From Acanthosoma haemorrhoidale (lineage: Eukaryota; Arthropoda; Insecta; Hemiptera; Acanthosomatidae), in the NCBI GenBank assembly GCA_930367205.1, contig CAKNEZ010000004.1, forward strand, positions 221,001 to 285,000: a DNA stretch of 64,000 bases. Reading direction: 5' to 3'. Each line of letters opens with the position of its first letter. Positions within the stretch are counted from its first letter, which is position 1. Of this stretch, positions 27,235 through 35,667 are shown one piece after another. A program made the position numbers and the translations under genes. Below the pieces are notes generated by a model, which did no database searches, was not told the origin of the DNA, and was given only the letters and a program-made list of their open reading frames with translations.

Positions 27235-27245
27235 GAGGTAAGTAT
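27235..27245 (-). pseudogene. U1 snRNA remnant (only the first ~10 nt left)
   Basis: The plus strand reads GAGAGAGGTAAGTATGCT. The left part is the GA tract normally about 380 bp away, and AGGTAAGTAT is the complement of the first 10 nt of U1. In intact monomer 11 both deletion endpoints carry AGGTAAG (24886-24892 and 25265-25271), so the junction has 7 bp of microhomology and 379 bp are missing. No U1 RNA can be made from this unit. Confidence 0.9.
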
Positions 27246-27255
27246 GCTATAATTT
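27244..27255. repeat. Target site duplication of J1, left copy
   Basis: ATGCTATAATTT, repeated exactly at 31643-31654. The last T residues merge with the poly(T) run, so the duplication could be 9-12 bp. In an intact monomer this is -1 to -10 of U1 plus its first two bases. Confidence 0.85.
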
Positions 27256-27547
27256 TTTTTTTTTTTTTTTTTTTATTTCAAAACCTCAATAAAATAATAC
27301 AATGTACAGAAAATAAATAATGAAATAATTGGATTACATATTTCTCCTCTTTCTGCATTTACATGCATTTGGCGGAGTGCATAATATAATAAAATTGTTA
27401 TTGTTGTTAAAAGTTCATCGTTCTTATACAACACTAGGTGATGAGGCTCACCTTCTTTTTGTCACCAACACCAACACTAAACACTAGGAACAAAATAAAA
27501 CAACTAAACAAAACACAACAAACTAAATCTCTACCTAGAACCTAGGA
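27256..27547 (-). other. J1 3' UTR and poly(A) tail
   Basis: Poly(A) appears as a T run ending at 27274 (22 T counted from 27253, including target T residues). About 270 bp of AT-rich sequence then lie between it and the stop codon of the undamaged ORF2 frame (27548-27550). No repeat or second ORF seen. Confidence 0.75.
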
Positions 27548-27740
27548 CTAGAGTGTTCCAGCCGCGACAGCGTCCTGCCATCGTTGGGGGAACGGAGCGG
27601 GGGTTATAGTGTTAAACACCGGGTTTGTCAAATATTGTAATGAGTCGAAAAATTTGATATGTCTACGCTGGATGAATTCATCCACCGTAGGCAGCTCAAA
27701 TATCTCATGCAGCTCACTGTTGAAGTACCTCTGACCACTT
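27548..27740 (-). pseudogene. J1 ORF2 C-terminal segment displaced by a frameshift
   Basis: This stretch, in a different minus-strand frame from the main ORF2, encodes about 60 residues including RRHIKFFDSL. The same motif is in frame near the C-terminus of J2 ORF2. It ends at TAG (27548-27550). The open frame of J1 runs through the region with an unrelated tail of ~34 residues. The simplest reading is a single small insertion or deletion near 27730-27745. Confidence 0.8.
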
Positions 27741-30156
27741 TCATCAGTATACCGTTTTGGAATTGTTGGAGTTTCTTAGCTGTCGTATACGTCAGATAAC
27801 GAAATAGCGGTGCACCATACAGCAGAGTAGGCCTGAGTATGCTCTTGTAAATCAGTAGCTTGAGACGCAGTGATAGATTGGGGGAAGTCAATAAGTGCGT
27901 AAGCCGGTAAGACTTCATGCGTGTATGCTTCAACTTCTTCGCAAAATGGTTACTAAAATGGAGGTGTCTGTCCATTTTAATTCCCAGATATACTAGGTCG
28001 TTGGCTGGTGAATTTTGCTTCGTTCCTACTATGTAACTAGTAGGGAGCGGGCTTTTTCCCTTTTGAAAAGAGAAAATTGCACAGTCAGTCTTACCCGCGT
28101 TTACAGAGATATTGAGTCTCCCCAATCTCTCACTGATCTGGTTACAGGCTGCTTCAGCCTGTCTTAGAGCTACCTTGGCACTCATGCTGCTGCTGTACAC
28201 CGCTATGTCATCTGCGAAAGCAGTAACTGTGGTATTTTTGTAGCGGGCTCCGACAATCTCAGACGTGTATACGTTGAATAGTACAGGGGATAAGACGGCG
28301 CCTTGGGGTACTCCACAGGTAAGTGGCACAGCTTCGGAGAAGCTACCACCCACCCGCACCCGCAGCGATCTGTTTTTCAGGAAGCTAGCCAGAATTGAAT
28401 ATAGTTGTTCCGGGCATTCCCGGTCGCAGAGCATTTGACACAGTGTCCCGTGAGACACCGAGTCGATTGCTTGGGTGCAATCAATGGAAATCATAGCCGT
28501 GGCTATGTTTCTATTCATGTTATGGCTAACTTCTGACTGCACCTTCAGAAGGGGGTGCTCTGCGCTCATACTGGATTGGAATCCAGTCTGCTCTGGCGGA
28601 ATGATATCATTTTCCGAGCAGTAATCTTTGAGATAATTCAAAAGAATTTTCTCAAAGATTTTCCCCATCTGTGGTAGCAGACTGATCGGGCGGTAGTCGG
28701 CTGGGTGATCTCCACTTTTGGCTGGCTTTAGTAATGGAAACAAGATGGCTTGTTTCCATGTGTCAGGAAAGTACCGCAATCTTATACAAGAGTTGTATAA
28801 GTTTGCTAGTTGTACTATCCCTCTCCTCGGCATTTGTTTGAGCAGCACTGTTTGTATCCCGTCGTGCCCTGGTGCTCGGTTTCCCTGACACCGGCGAAGA
28901 ATCGCCTTGAGCTGCTTCGGTGATACAAACATGTGGTTCTGTTCAGCATCTACCGGAGGAGGGATGTGGTAGTATCCCGTCCTAGCCGTAATATCCCTAG
29001 CGTAGTGGTCGGCCAGTTTTGTTGCCTGTTGCTCAGCAGTCAGAACATTGTCGCCTTCGTGAAGACGGACAGTGGCTGTCTTGCCTTTTGTAGTCTTCAA
29101 CAGCTTCCAAAACTTTCTGTGATCTCCGTGAGTGCTACGAAGTTTCTCATGCCACTGGGCTGTTTTCCAGAGTTTCATCAAGCCCCGGATTAGCGTTGTG
29201 AGAGAATTCACAACGACCTTGGCTTGCTGATCTCTCGTCCTGTACCATCTATTCTTCCAAGTATGGCGCAAGGCAATAATTTTAAGAATGTGGTCTGGAG
29301 GTGGTCGCAGAGACGGTGGCATGGGAGTGTACTTCGGGATCGCAGTGTTTGCTGCGTCTATGATCACATCAGTTATGAAAGTAAGTTGAAGATCTACTTC
29401 CTCTTTCGTGCGGAGAACTGGCACCGTATGCAGGTTATGGTAAATCTGCGACCGATACAGATCCCAGTCAGCACGACGGTAGTCGTATCTCGTGGGGCGA
29501 AGGGTCGCCACTTTACCATCCACTGCATACAGTACTGGCCTGTGGTCAGACGTAATAAAGTCAAGGGCGGTGCAACTAGTGATACGGTGGGGTTGTTTTG
29601 TCAGTAGTAAGTCAATCGTCGAAGTAGCCTGCGGGTTACCTCTTTGTCGAAAAGTAAAAGTCTGGGGGTGAACGACCGTGAATGGCGTTCTCAACAGGAG
29701 TCTCCCAGCCTTGTTCGTTACGGTGTTATACCACATTGTGTGTCTCGCATTGAGATCTCCCACCACCCAGTGGTTAGATCTTTGCGCACATGCGTGTAGC
29801 AAGGCTGAGTACTGCTGTAGAGACGCGTACGGTCTTCTGTACAGGGCGGTAAGGTAAATGGGTCTCCCCAAATTTACCTTAACTGTCAAGTGGTGAAGCT
29901 TGGGATCAGTTGTAGTCAGTGGTGAAGCCACTGTCTTCCAATTGATGCCAAGGCGTATAGCAATTAAAACGCCTCCGTAACCGTTAACTCTTTCAATGGC
30001 AGTTGAATAACCTTTAATGTGAAACGATTGTGTAGATACCCTAGTGTCTGTCAAAACTACAATATCTGGTCGGTAGAGAGCTAGCAGCACTTCCACCTCA
30101 TCTATTTTGGTCAGGAGACCATCAACGTTAAAATTTAATACTTGGTAATCTGCCAT
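27628..30156 (-). CDS. J1 ORF2: APE-type endonuclease and reverse transcriptase (C-terminus frameshifted)
   Basis: The open frame is 842 codons. Residues 1-215 resemble an APE-like endonuclease: LNFNVDGL (7-14), LTDTR (35-39), GDLNARH (133-139), TSDHRP (202-207). Residues ~425-740 are a reverse transcriptase: APGHDGIQ, YRPISLLP, the catalytic Asp in SIDC (~559), GVPQGAVLSP, and the FADD box (647-650). It would nick the target and prime reverse transcription of its own RNA there. No RNase H domain is seen. Asp37 stands where the catalytic Glu is expected. Motif A reads TQAIDSV rather than the usual KAFDSV. After about residue 808 the frame no longer matches J2. The matching C-terminal segment (RRHIKFFDSL) lies in another frame and runs to a stop at 27548, so an indel has occurred near 27730-27745. 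The ATG overlaps the end of ORF1 by 22 nt. Confidence 0.92.
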   Translation of the reverse strand: MADYQVLNFNVDGLLTKIDEVEVLLALYRPDIVVLTDTRVSTQSFHIKGYSTAIERVNGYGGVLIAIRLGINWKTVASPLTTTDPKLHHLTVKVNLGRPIYLTALYRRPYASLQQYSALLHACAQRSNHWVVGDLNARHTMWYNTVTNKAGRLLLRTPFTVVHPQTFTFRQRGNPQATSTIDLLLTKQPHRITSCTALDFITSDHRPVLYAVDGKVATLRPTRYDYRRADWDLYRSQIYHNLHTVPVLRTKEEVDLQLTFITDVIIDAANTAIPKYTPMPPSLRPPPDHILKIIALRHTWKNRWYRTRDQQAKVVVNSLTTLIRGLMKLWKTAQWHEKLRSTHGDHRKFWKLLKTTKGKTATVRLHEGDNVLTAEQQATKLADHYARDITARTGYYHIPPPVDAEQNHMFVSPKQLKAILRRCQGNRAPGHDGIQTVLLKQMPRRGIVQLANLYNSCIRLRYFPDTWKQAILFPLLKPAKSGDHPADYRPISLLPQMGKIFEKILLNYLKDYCSENDIIPPEQTGFQSSMSAEHPLLKVQSEVSHNMNRNIATAMISIDCTQAIDSVSHGTLCQMLCDRECPEQLYSILASFLKNRSLRVRVGGSFSEAVPLTCGVPQGAVLSPVLFNVYTSEIVGARYKNTTVTAFADDIAVYSSSMSAKVALRQAEAACNQISERLGRLNISVNAGKTDCAIFSFQKGKSPLPTSYIVGTKQNSPANDLVYLGIKMDRHLHFSNHFAKKLKHTRMKSYRLTHLLTSPNLSLRLKLLIYKSILRPTLLYGAPLFRYLTYTTAKKLQQFQNGILMKVVRGTSTVSCMRYLSCLRWMNSSSVDISNFSTHYNI

Positions 30157-31430
30157 TGTTGATGTTTACCAGATATCATAGCCATGAGCATTTGGCTACA
30201 GAAGTCTACTAGGGCAGTTACCCATTTCGGTGTGCATTCAAGGTCTTTACGCTGGTCGTTTGTAAGAAACTTAAGCCTAGGATCTAGGTACTCACAATTG
30301 TTATTTTCCGGAGTGTCCTGCGAAGTTCTGGGGGCAGTTCTCGACGTGGAGGGGGCAGCTCTCGACGTGGAGGCGGCTGCTCTCGTCTTCGAAGGATGAG
30401 CCGTTTCTTCATCTCTGGCTTGAAAGAGCTTGAAGAGCGGGTTCTGCCAGGCAGGTACAGATGGCGGTGGAGCAGGTCTCGTTAGTGGCACGTCTTGGCG
30501 GCTCCTCTTCTGCTGGGGCTGCACTCTGTCGGGGGCCGGTCTCACTCTGGCTAGGAGCTTCTTCCTTTCCTCACAGCCTCTGTACGAGGCGGGATGTGCC
30601 TCGCCGCAGTTCGAACACTTTAGCGGGGCCGTCTCATTCCTGGGGCACAGCGCCACCTCTTGAGGTCCTGCACATCTAACACATTTGAGTTTCTTGCCAC
30701 AGTGGTTCTTTGTGTGGCCGAACTCTTGACATCTAAAGCATTGAGGGGCGCCTCTCTGTTCCTTGAACGTCACTACACGAACTATGACGTGGTTGATGGC
30801 ACGTACCTTTTTCATGGCGTTCAGGGTGACGCTCGCATTTGCTGTTACTAGGACTGGCGAAATATCTTCTTTTCGTCCTGTTGGGTCACTTTTTCGGAGT
30901 CTTCTCACATCAACTACTCCTGGTACGGCATCCACTATCGTGGATTTGATTTCTTCAGTGTCCTCCTGGACATCCAAGCCAAGAATAAGATACTTCTTAT
31001 TCTTGGTGCCACCTCTCGGGGCGAAAGTGTGGAATTCTTTTCCACCTGTCTGGAGCAGTTTTAAATTTTTTGCTCTTTCCTCCTCGAGCTCGGGATAAAT
31101 AGTTACGCCCTCCTTCGTCTTCCTGAGGGCGAATTTGTTTATGTTTGCTCCTTTGAGCATCTGAGTTAAAATTGTTGTTGTTTCACCGGAAACGACAACA
31201 GGCGGCGGCTTCTTTGGTGCCTGAGTCAAAGGATTAGGGCTTTCCGGTGACTCAGTGGCCAAAGCCTGAAATTTATTTCCGACCTTCGTCGGGTTTTTCG
31301 CCTTTGTAGGCCTTCGTACCTTTACAGTGATTTTTGGAAAGGTAAAATCTTCTTCACTATCCGATTCCTGTGTCGGTGAAGCCGACCGCTTCCGCGAACT
31401 ATCGGTCTCCATTTCCATACTTCCGAACAT
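30135..31430 (-). CDS. J1 ORF1: gag-like zinc-knuckle protein
   Basis: A 431-residue protein that probably binds the element RNA and forms the particle needed for retrotransposition. The N-terminus is Ser/Lys/Pro-rich. Residues ~145-220 resemble the PRE_C2HC region that precedes zinc knuckles in insect retroelement gags. Three knuckles follow: CFRCQEFGHTKNHC (~231-244), CVRCAGPQEVALC (~250-262) and CSNCGEAHPASYRGC (~272-286). The second has Gln where His is expected; J2 keeps His (CVRCSEPHDIKDC). A low-complexity TSRAAPSTSR-type stretch lies at ~350-375. The start chosen is the first ATG, encoding MFGSMEMETD. The stop lies 22 nt inside ORF2, in a different frame, so ORF2 is probably translated by reinitiation. 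Confidence 0.9.
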   Translation of the reverse strand: MFGSMEMETDSSRKRSASPTQESDSEEDFTFPKITVKVRRPTKAKNPTKVGNKFQALATESPESPNPLTQAPKKPPPVVVSGETTTILTQMLKGANINKFALRKTKEGVTIYPELEEERAKNLKLLQTGGKEFHTFAPRGGTKNKKYLILGLDVQEDTEEIKSTIVDAVPGVVDVRRLRKSDPTGRKEDISPVLVTANASVTLNAMKKVRAINHVIVRVVTFKEQRGAPQCFRCQEFGHTKNHCGKKLKCVRCAGPQEVALCPRNETAPLKCSNCGEAHPASYRGCEERKKLLARVRPAPDRVQPQQKRSRQDVPLTRPAPPPSVPAWQNPLFKLFQARDEETAHPSKTRAAASTSRAAPSTSRTAPRTSQDTPENNNCEYLDPRLKFLTNDQRKDLECTPKWVTALVDFCSQMLMAMISGKHQQWQITKY

Positions 31431-31642
31431 ATTACAAGTCCAAAAAACAGCAAAATATTTTACTGGGGTGCCGTCCCCCTACGAAAATCACTGACACAAC
31501 TACACTGACACAACTACACTGTCACAACTACACTGTCACAAAATAATAAAAAGTACCTTGGGCCACGTGGTGGCAAATGATGGCGGGAAACACTGGCAGC
31601 AGAGATGTGTACACTACGACTGCTGACACTGAACTCCTCCTC
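31431..31642 (-). promoter_or_regulatory. J1 5' UTR, probable internal promoter region
   Basis: These 212 bp lie between the 5' end of J1 and the ORF1 ATG. Jockey-group elements use internal promoters here. I see no clear initiator or downstream element, only the 14-bp tandem repeat noted separately. Confidence 0.5.
31491..31541. repeat. 14-bp tandem repeat in the J1 5' UTR
   Basis: About 3.6 copies of CTGACACAACTACA; the third and fourth copies read CTGTCACAA. Short tandem repeats in a retrotransposon leader may act as repeated regulatory sites, but no binding factor can be named. Confidence 0.85.
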
Positions 31643-31654
31643 ATGCTATAATTT
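31643..31654. repeat. Target site duplication of J1, right copy
   Basis: ATGCTATAATTT, identical to 27244-27255. Normal monomer sequence GGGAAAATCCGATAG follows directly. Confidence 0.85.
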
Positions 31655-31684
31655 GGGAAAATCCGATAGTTGTCAAGTCAAACC

Positions 31685-31705
31685 TAACTTCACTTGCGAG
31701 ATTGA
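31685..31705 (-). promoter_or_regulatory. Orphan candidate PSE of monomer 12
   Basis: Same 21-nt element as the representative PSE. It now faces the 5' end of J1 at about 43-63 bp, because U1 is deleted and J1 inserted between. It could in principle drive snRNA-type transcription into J1, which is speculation. Confidence 0.35.
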
Positions 31706-31802
31706 ACTGGATTCGGAGAAGACGAATGGCCGTCTAGCGAACCACCAGATGATGTAATATAGAAAAAAATGTTTCGTTTATCTTACTACACAATATATTA
31801 TC

Positions 31803-32662
31803 CAGCTGTTATCCTTAAACTAAAGAATTGGTTCTCTACTCATGGAATACCTGATATACTAAAATCTGATGGTGGTCCACAATATAGCAGCAAAGAATTT
31901 CAAGACTTTAGCACATCATGGAACATTACCCATCAAGTATCCAGCCCTCATTTTTCGCGGGCTAACGGATTCATCGAAAGATATGTACAAGAAGCAAAAC
32001 TATTACTAAGAAAATGCGCCAAGGAAAACACGGATATCCACCTTGCACTACTGAATCAACGCAACATTCCGAGGGATAGCATTGGATCCCCAGCTCAAAG
32101 GCTCATGGGAAGAAGAACGAAAACCCTGATTCCTTGTTTGGACTCAGTTCTTAAGCCTCAACTCATCAGCCCAGACAAGGTCACACAAACACTCAAGAAT
32201 TGGCAAAGTGAGCAGAAAAGGTATGCTGACATAGGCAAAACGTCGCATAAAACCTTCAGTGATGGAGAAAAGATCCTATGGAAGAAAGCACCTCGTGAAT
32301 GGGTACCAGCAACAATTATTAAGCAAAATGAAGGCTCCAACTCTTACATTATTAAAACCCAAGATGGTGTGAAGTACCGCCGCAACTCATGGTTCCTTCG
32401 TCCTATAACTGAACCCCAAAACTTTGAATTTAAGGAGAGTGTGGTTTCCTCTCCACAACGTATGGAATCAGCTCCAGCAGTGGTAACTCGTAAATCGATC
32501 TCTACACAGTTCACACCACCAAAGAGTCTAACACCAAAGCCACCTGTTTCTGAGGATATGAGTTTAACCAAATCTGCTACTCAACAAAATAAAACTGAAG
32601 AATACCGAACCAAGAGTGGAAGGTTAATCAAGGAACCAAGAAGACTGATAAAAGAAGAATAA
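31803..32662 (+). pseudogene. Ty3/Gypsy integrase, C-terminal part
   Basis: The open frame continues upstream into monomer sequence, so it has no genuine start. Recognisable parts are HGIP, SDGGPQYSS (second catalytic Asp), SSPHFSRANGFIERYVQ (catalytic Glu), and a basic C-terminal domain containing WVPATIIKQNEG and YRRNSWFLRP, like the tail of Gypsy integrases. The first catalytic Asp and the zinc-binding N-terminal domain are missing, so it cannot be active. The frame is otherwise undamaged, suggesting a fairly recent insertion. Confidence 0.88.
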
Positions 32663-32735
32663 TCAAGCAACCAATAAGACTGACAACATTACCAAGAAGA
32701 CTACATATGAAGCTTCAAATCCAAAAGAAGAAGGA

Positions 32736-32897
32736 TGTCAGCAGGCAAATGATGACGTCACTTGAATTAGTTTGTTTATGCCTTGTATAGTACGTAACCT
32801 TTGTTTGCTGTTACAATATAGTTCTGTTCTAACATTCCATGAAGTCGGTCGTTCTTATTAACACCCTCATTCTTAATTTAATTAAGTCATTCTTACA
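32736..32897 (+). repeat. 3' LTR of the Gypsy fragment
   Basis: It begins TGTCAG directly after a polypurine tract (AAAAGAAGAAGGA, 32723-32735) and ends CTTACA, giving TGT...ACA ends. The length of about 162 bp is short. No second LTR is present in the window to confirm the limits. Confidence 0.65.
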
Positions 32898-33326
32898 ATA
32901 TTATCGAGTATAAATAGTTTAAACGCACCGAAAACATTTCCCTACCCGTATTAGTGCATATATCTCTGCATCCCTCTCGATCCCACAGGTTAGCTAGCGA
33001 TCACACAGGTGGCGCTAGTGTAGCTTCCTTCCCGGTATCCACCCTTCAACTTCAACCAATCTCCCGAGCTATTATTAGTAAACGCTCCAAAACGTATTAT
33101 TTATTATATTTTTGAGATTTCCCTCATCTTATTTGCTACTATTTATAATGACAATATTTTATAAGATTTTTTATTTTTGGAGTTACACATAAAAAAAATA
33201 TTGGGTATATATGTTATCTTTTAGGAATCCACCGAGATCCGTTTATTAAATTATTTTTAATATTACTTTGCCGCCGAATTAAATAGTGACTCTTGCTGTA
33301 ACTTTATTTATGAATCATTATTCCTA

Positions 33327-35667
33327 ATCCAACCATGATCTCGAATGATAGTATCAATCGAGTGACTCCCGCAATAATATTTTGGTGCCTGTTTATCCTT
33401 AGCTCACAGATAAAACCTCCTCCTGTAGTAAGCCGTAAAAATTTACTGATCCCGACCTCACTAATCCGGAACTAGTGATCCTTTCACTTTCAGTCGTTAT
33501 CCCCACTATTATTTTTTTTCGTCTCAACAATTTTAATTCTGTCTGTTCCCTGGAGTAGTGTCTTTTACATGGACAACCCCAGTTGTGATTAGCTAATTAA
33601 AAAATAGCTTTCTCTATTTTGTCTTTGAAATACATATATAAAATTGGGCTCACCTTATCATTATTTTACTTAATTTCTTTTCTTTTAAATGAAATCATTT
33701 TGCTCATCGCTGATATTGAAAATAGTATTCGTCGGAGATTTGATGATATGTCGGGCCGGCTCGGCTATCCCTCGGACTGGGCTCCACCTTTAGAGGACGT
33801 CGTGAGGAGCGATATAGTCTCTAGATACCCTTAAAAATTATTTTAATATCCAGAACATACATCGTTTGTGGTATCCTTTAATATGAAAAATGGTTATCAT
33901 AGTAACCCGACGCTGCCAAATCCAACTATTATATGATATATACACTGTATGTACTATTTCTAATTGAATAATGCGGAGCCCGTATTTACGAGGAAAGCAA
34001 TTTTGAATTTTGAATTATAGTGTGCCGTCTGCCTCTTGAAAATCATAGTTTGATTTATTCCTAATGATTTAGACACCCGAAGAGAGTGCTATGGGATGAT
34101 AAACATTTATCTTAAATATCCTCCTGTAATAAATACCCAACGGCTAATAGTTTTCGGATTTCTTTTGGCCTTCGTTCGGCCTATCCGAGGAACGGAGGTG
34201 CGTCCCATTAACACTTGCTCGTGCACTCATTAGATGGGCGGGAGACGTTAGGCTGACCGGTCCCATCTTGCCCGGGGGAGAGCCGGCTGCCGGCGAATAT
34301 CAACTCATGCCGATGCTCTGTCCGATGTTATATCTATCTATACGATACGGGGTGAGCCCCCCTTCCAGTTTTTATATATGTAGTCTCTTCTAGACATAAT
34401 TATCCAAATATTTAATTAAAGTAGAGCCCGGATAAAAACTAAACTATCCGATTTTGAATTTTCCTCATTGTACTATAAACATTGATCAATCAATCAATCA
34501 ATTTTCACGAAAACGTTGGGCTAGGTATGACGACGCATTATTGAGATGATGAGATACAATGATCATCTCATTGTGGAGGATTTTCTCTGCCTCGGAGAGG
34601 GGGGGGGGGAAATTATGAATCTCATCATCAATATGAGTCAGTTAGTTTATCAGGTAGGGAGGGGGTAGTGTCGAGTAGTAGTAAGTAGGTAGAGAGAGAG
34701 AGGTAAGACGACGACGACGGGACGGAGTCTGAAGCTGTTGCTGTACTTTTTATTAGACAGGCAGTGGTGATGATTGATTATCTGTCTGTATGTCAACAAA
34801 CCAGGTGTGTAAAAAGCTTGCACTAAGTACAACAAACAGCGGGAAGCGGAAGTCCGGAAGGAGGCCCTACAGGTAGGTCTCCCCTGTACACCTTCCCTTA
34901 TATTGAATGATGTGGCGAAATTATAACGGGAAAGCTCGAACGCAGTCCCGACTACCAAAAATTACGTGCCCGAGATACCCGCATTTGGGGTATTCGCAGG
35001 GGTCAGCTCAACCGAAGTGCAATGGAAAAGCCTCACCCTGGGGGAACCGCCTTGTTGATCACGGTAGGCCCCCACGCCAGGTAAGTATGCTATAATTTGG
35101 GAAAATCCGATAGTTGTCAAGTCAAACCTAACTTCACTTGCGAGATTGAACTGGATTCGGAGAAGACGAATGGCCGTCTAGCGAACCACCAGATGATGTA
35201 ATATAGAAAAAAATGTTTCGTTTATCTTACTACACAATATATTATCGAGTATAAATAGTTTAAACGCACCGAAAACATTTCCCTACCCGTATTAGTGCAT
35301 ATATCTCTGCATCCCTCTCGATCCCACAGGTTAGCTAGCGATCACACAGGTGGCGCTAGTGTAGCTTCCTTCCCGGTATCCACCCTTCAACTTCAACCAA
35401 TCTCCCGAGCTATTATTAGTAAACGCTCCAAAACGTATTATTTATTATATTTTTGAGATTTCCCTCATCTTATTTGCTACTATTTATAATGACAATATTT
35501 TATAAGATTTTTTATTTTTGGAGTTACACATAAAAAAAATATTGGGTATATATGTTATCTTTTAGGAATCCACCGAGATCCGTTCATTAAATTATTTTTA
35601 ATATTACTTTGCCGCCGAATTAAATAGTGACTCTTGCTGTAACTTTATTTATGAATCATTATTCCTA
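33327..35667. repeat. Array monomer 13, subtype B
   Basis: First unit of the B block. B marks: AATGCGGAGC, CATTGTGGAGG, a long G run with only A3, CAATATGAG, a shorter GA tract, GGCAGTGG, CGGAAGTCC and GTGTAAAAAG. Private changes are TTTTGGCC and GGCTGCCGGCG (the second shared with monomer 16). Confidence 0.95.
34925..35088 (-). ncRNA. U1 snRNA gene, copy 13 (stem-loop III and IV variants)
   Basis: Complete U1 with two changes. AAGCTCGAAC on the plus strand alters the base pair that closes the TTCG loop of stem-loop IV. TTACGTGCCC changes the foot of stem-loop III next to the Sm site. The Sm site and 5' end are intact. It may fold less stably. Confidence 0.94.

Larger units (their letters stand above)
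27256..31642 (-). mobile_element. J1: near full-length Jockey-like non-LTR retrotransposon
   Basis: A 4387-bp insert read on the minus strand: 5' UTR with a short tandem repeat, ORF1 (zinc-knuckle gag-like), ORF2 (endonuclease plus reverse transcriptase), a ~270-bp 3' UTR and a poly(A) tail. Two ORFs, an APE-type endonuclease, no RNase H after the RT, and three zinc knuckles in ORF1 are typical of the Jockey group. A 12-bp target duplication ATGCTATAATTT flanks it, showing target-primed insertion and a complete or nearly complete 5' end. It is transcribed in the same direction as U1 and inserted 10 nt upstream of the U1 start. ORF2 has a frameshift near its C-terminus, so this copy is probably dead or only recently inactivated. 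Confidence 0.93.
31803..32897 (+). mobile_element. 5'-truncated Ty3/Gypsy LTR retrotransposon fragment
   Basis: About 1.1 kb, plus strand, from the middle of integrase through a polypurine tract to a 3' LTR. There is no 5' LTR, gag, protease, RT or RNase H. The direct repeat ATATTATC (31795-31802 and 32898-32905) borders it. This is longer than the 4-6 bp usual for Gypsy integration, so part may be chance, or the fragment came in by another route. Confidence 0.85.
25854..33326. repeat. Array monomer 12, degenerate: U1 deleted, two retroelement insertions
   Basis: A hybrid unit: A2/B-like GC-rich block, A1-like TTTATATATATG and CTCATCTAG, and B-like CATTGTGGAGG. A 379-bp segment containing almost all of U1 is missing at 27235-27241. 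Element J1 follows 10 nt upstream of the former U1 start, and a Ty3/Gypsy fragment lies 148 bp further on. Monomer sequence resumes at 32898. The A tract is interrupted by a T and the nearby palindrome is broken, which fits a copy free of functional constraint. Confidence 0.95.

Noticed and set aside
1..27240. CRISPR array or ribosomal DNA array
   Set aside because: The unit is 2.35 kb and continuous, with no short repeat-spacer pattern and no rRNA sequence; it encodes U1 and the retroelements are eukaryotic.
28933..31098. Plus-strand ORFs of 63-127 codons over J1
   Set aside because: Antisense shadows of ORF1 and ORF2, without recognisable domains.
32158..32571. Minus-strand ORFs over the Gypsy integrase fragment
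   Set aside because: Antisense to a clear integrase reading frame; no recognisable product.
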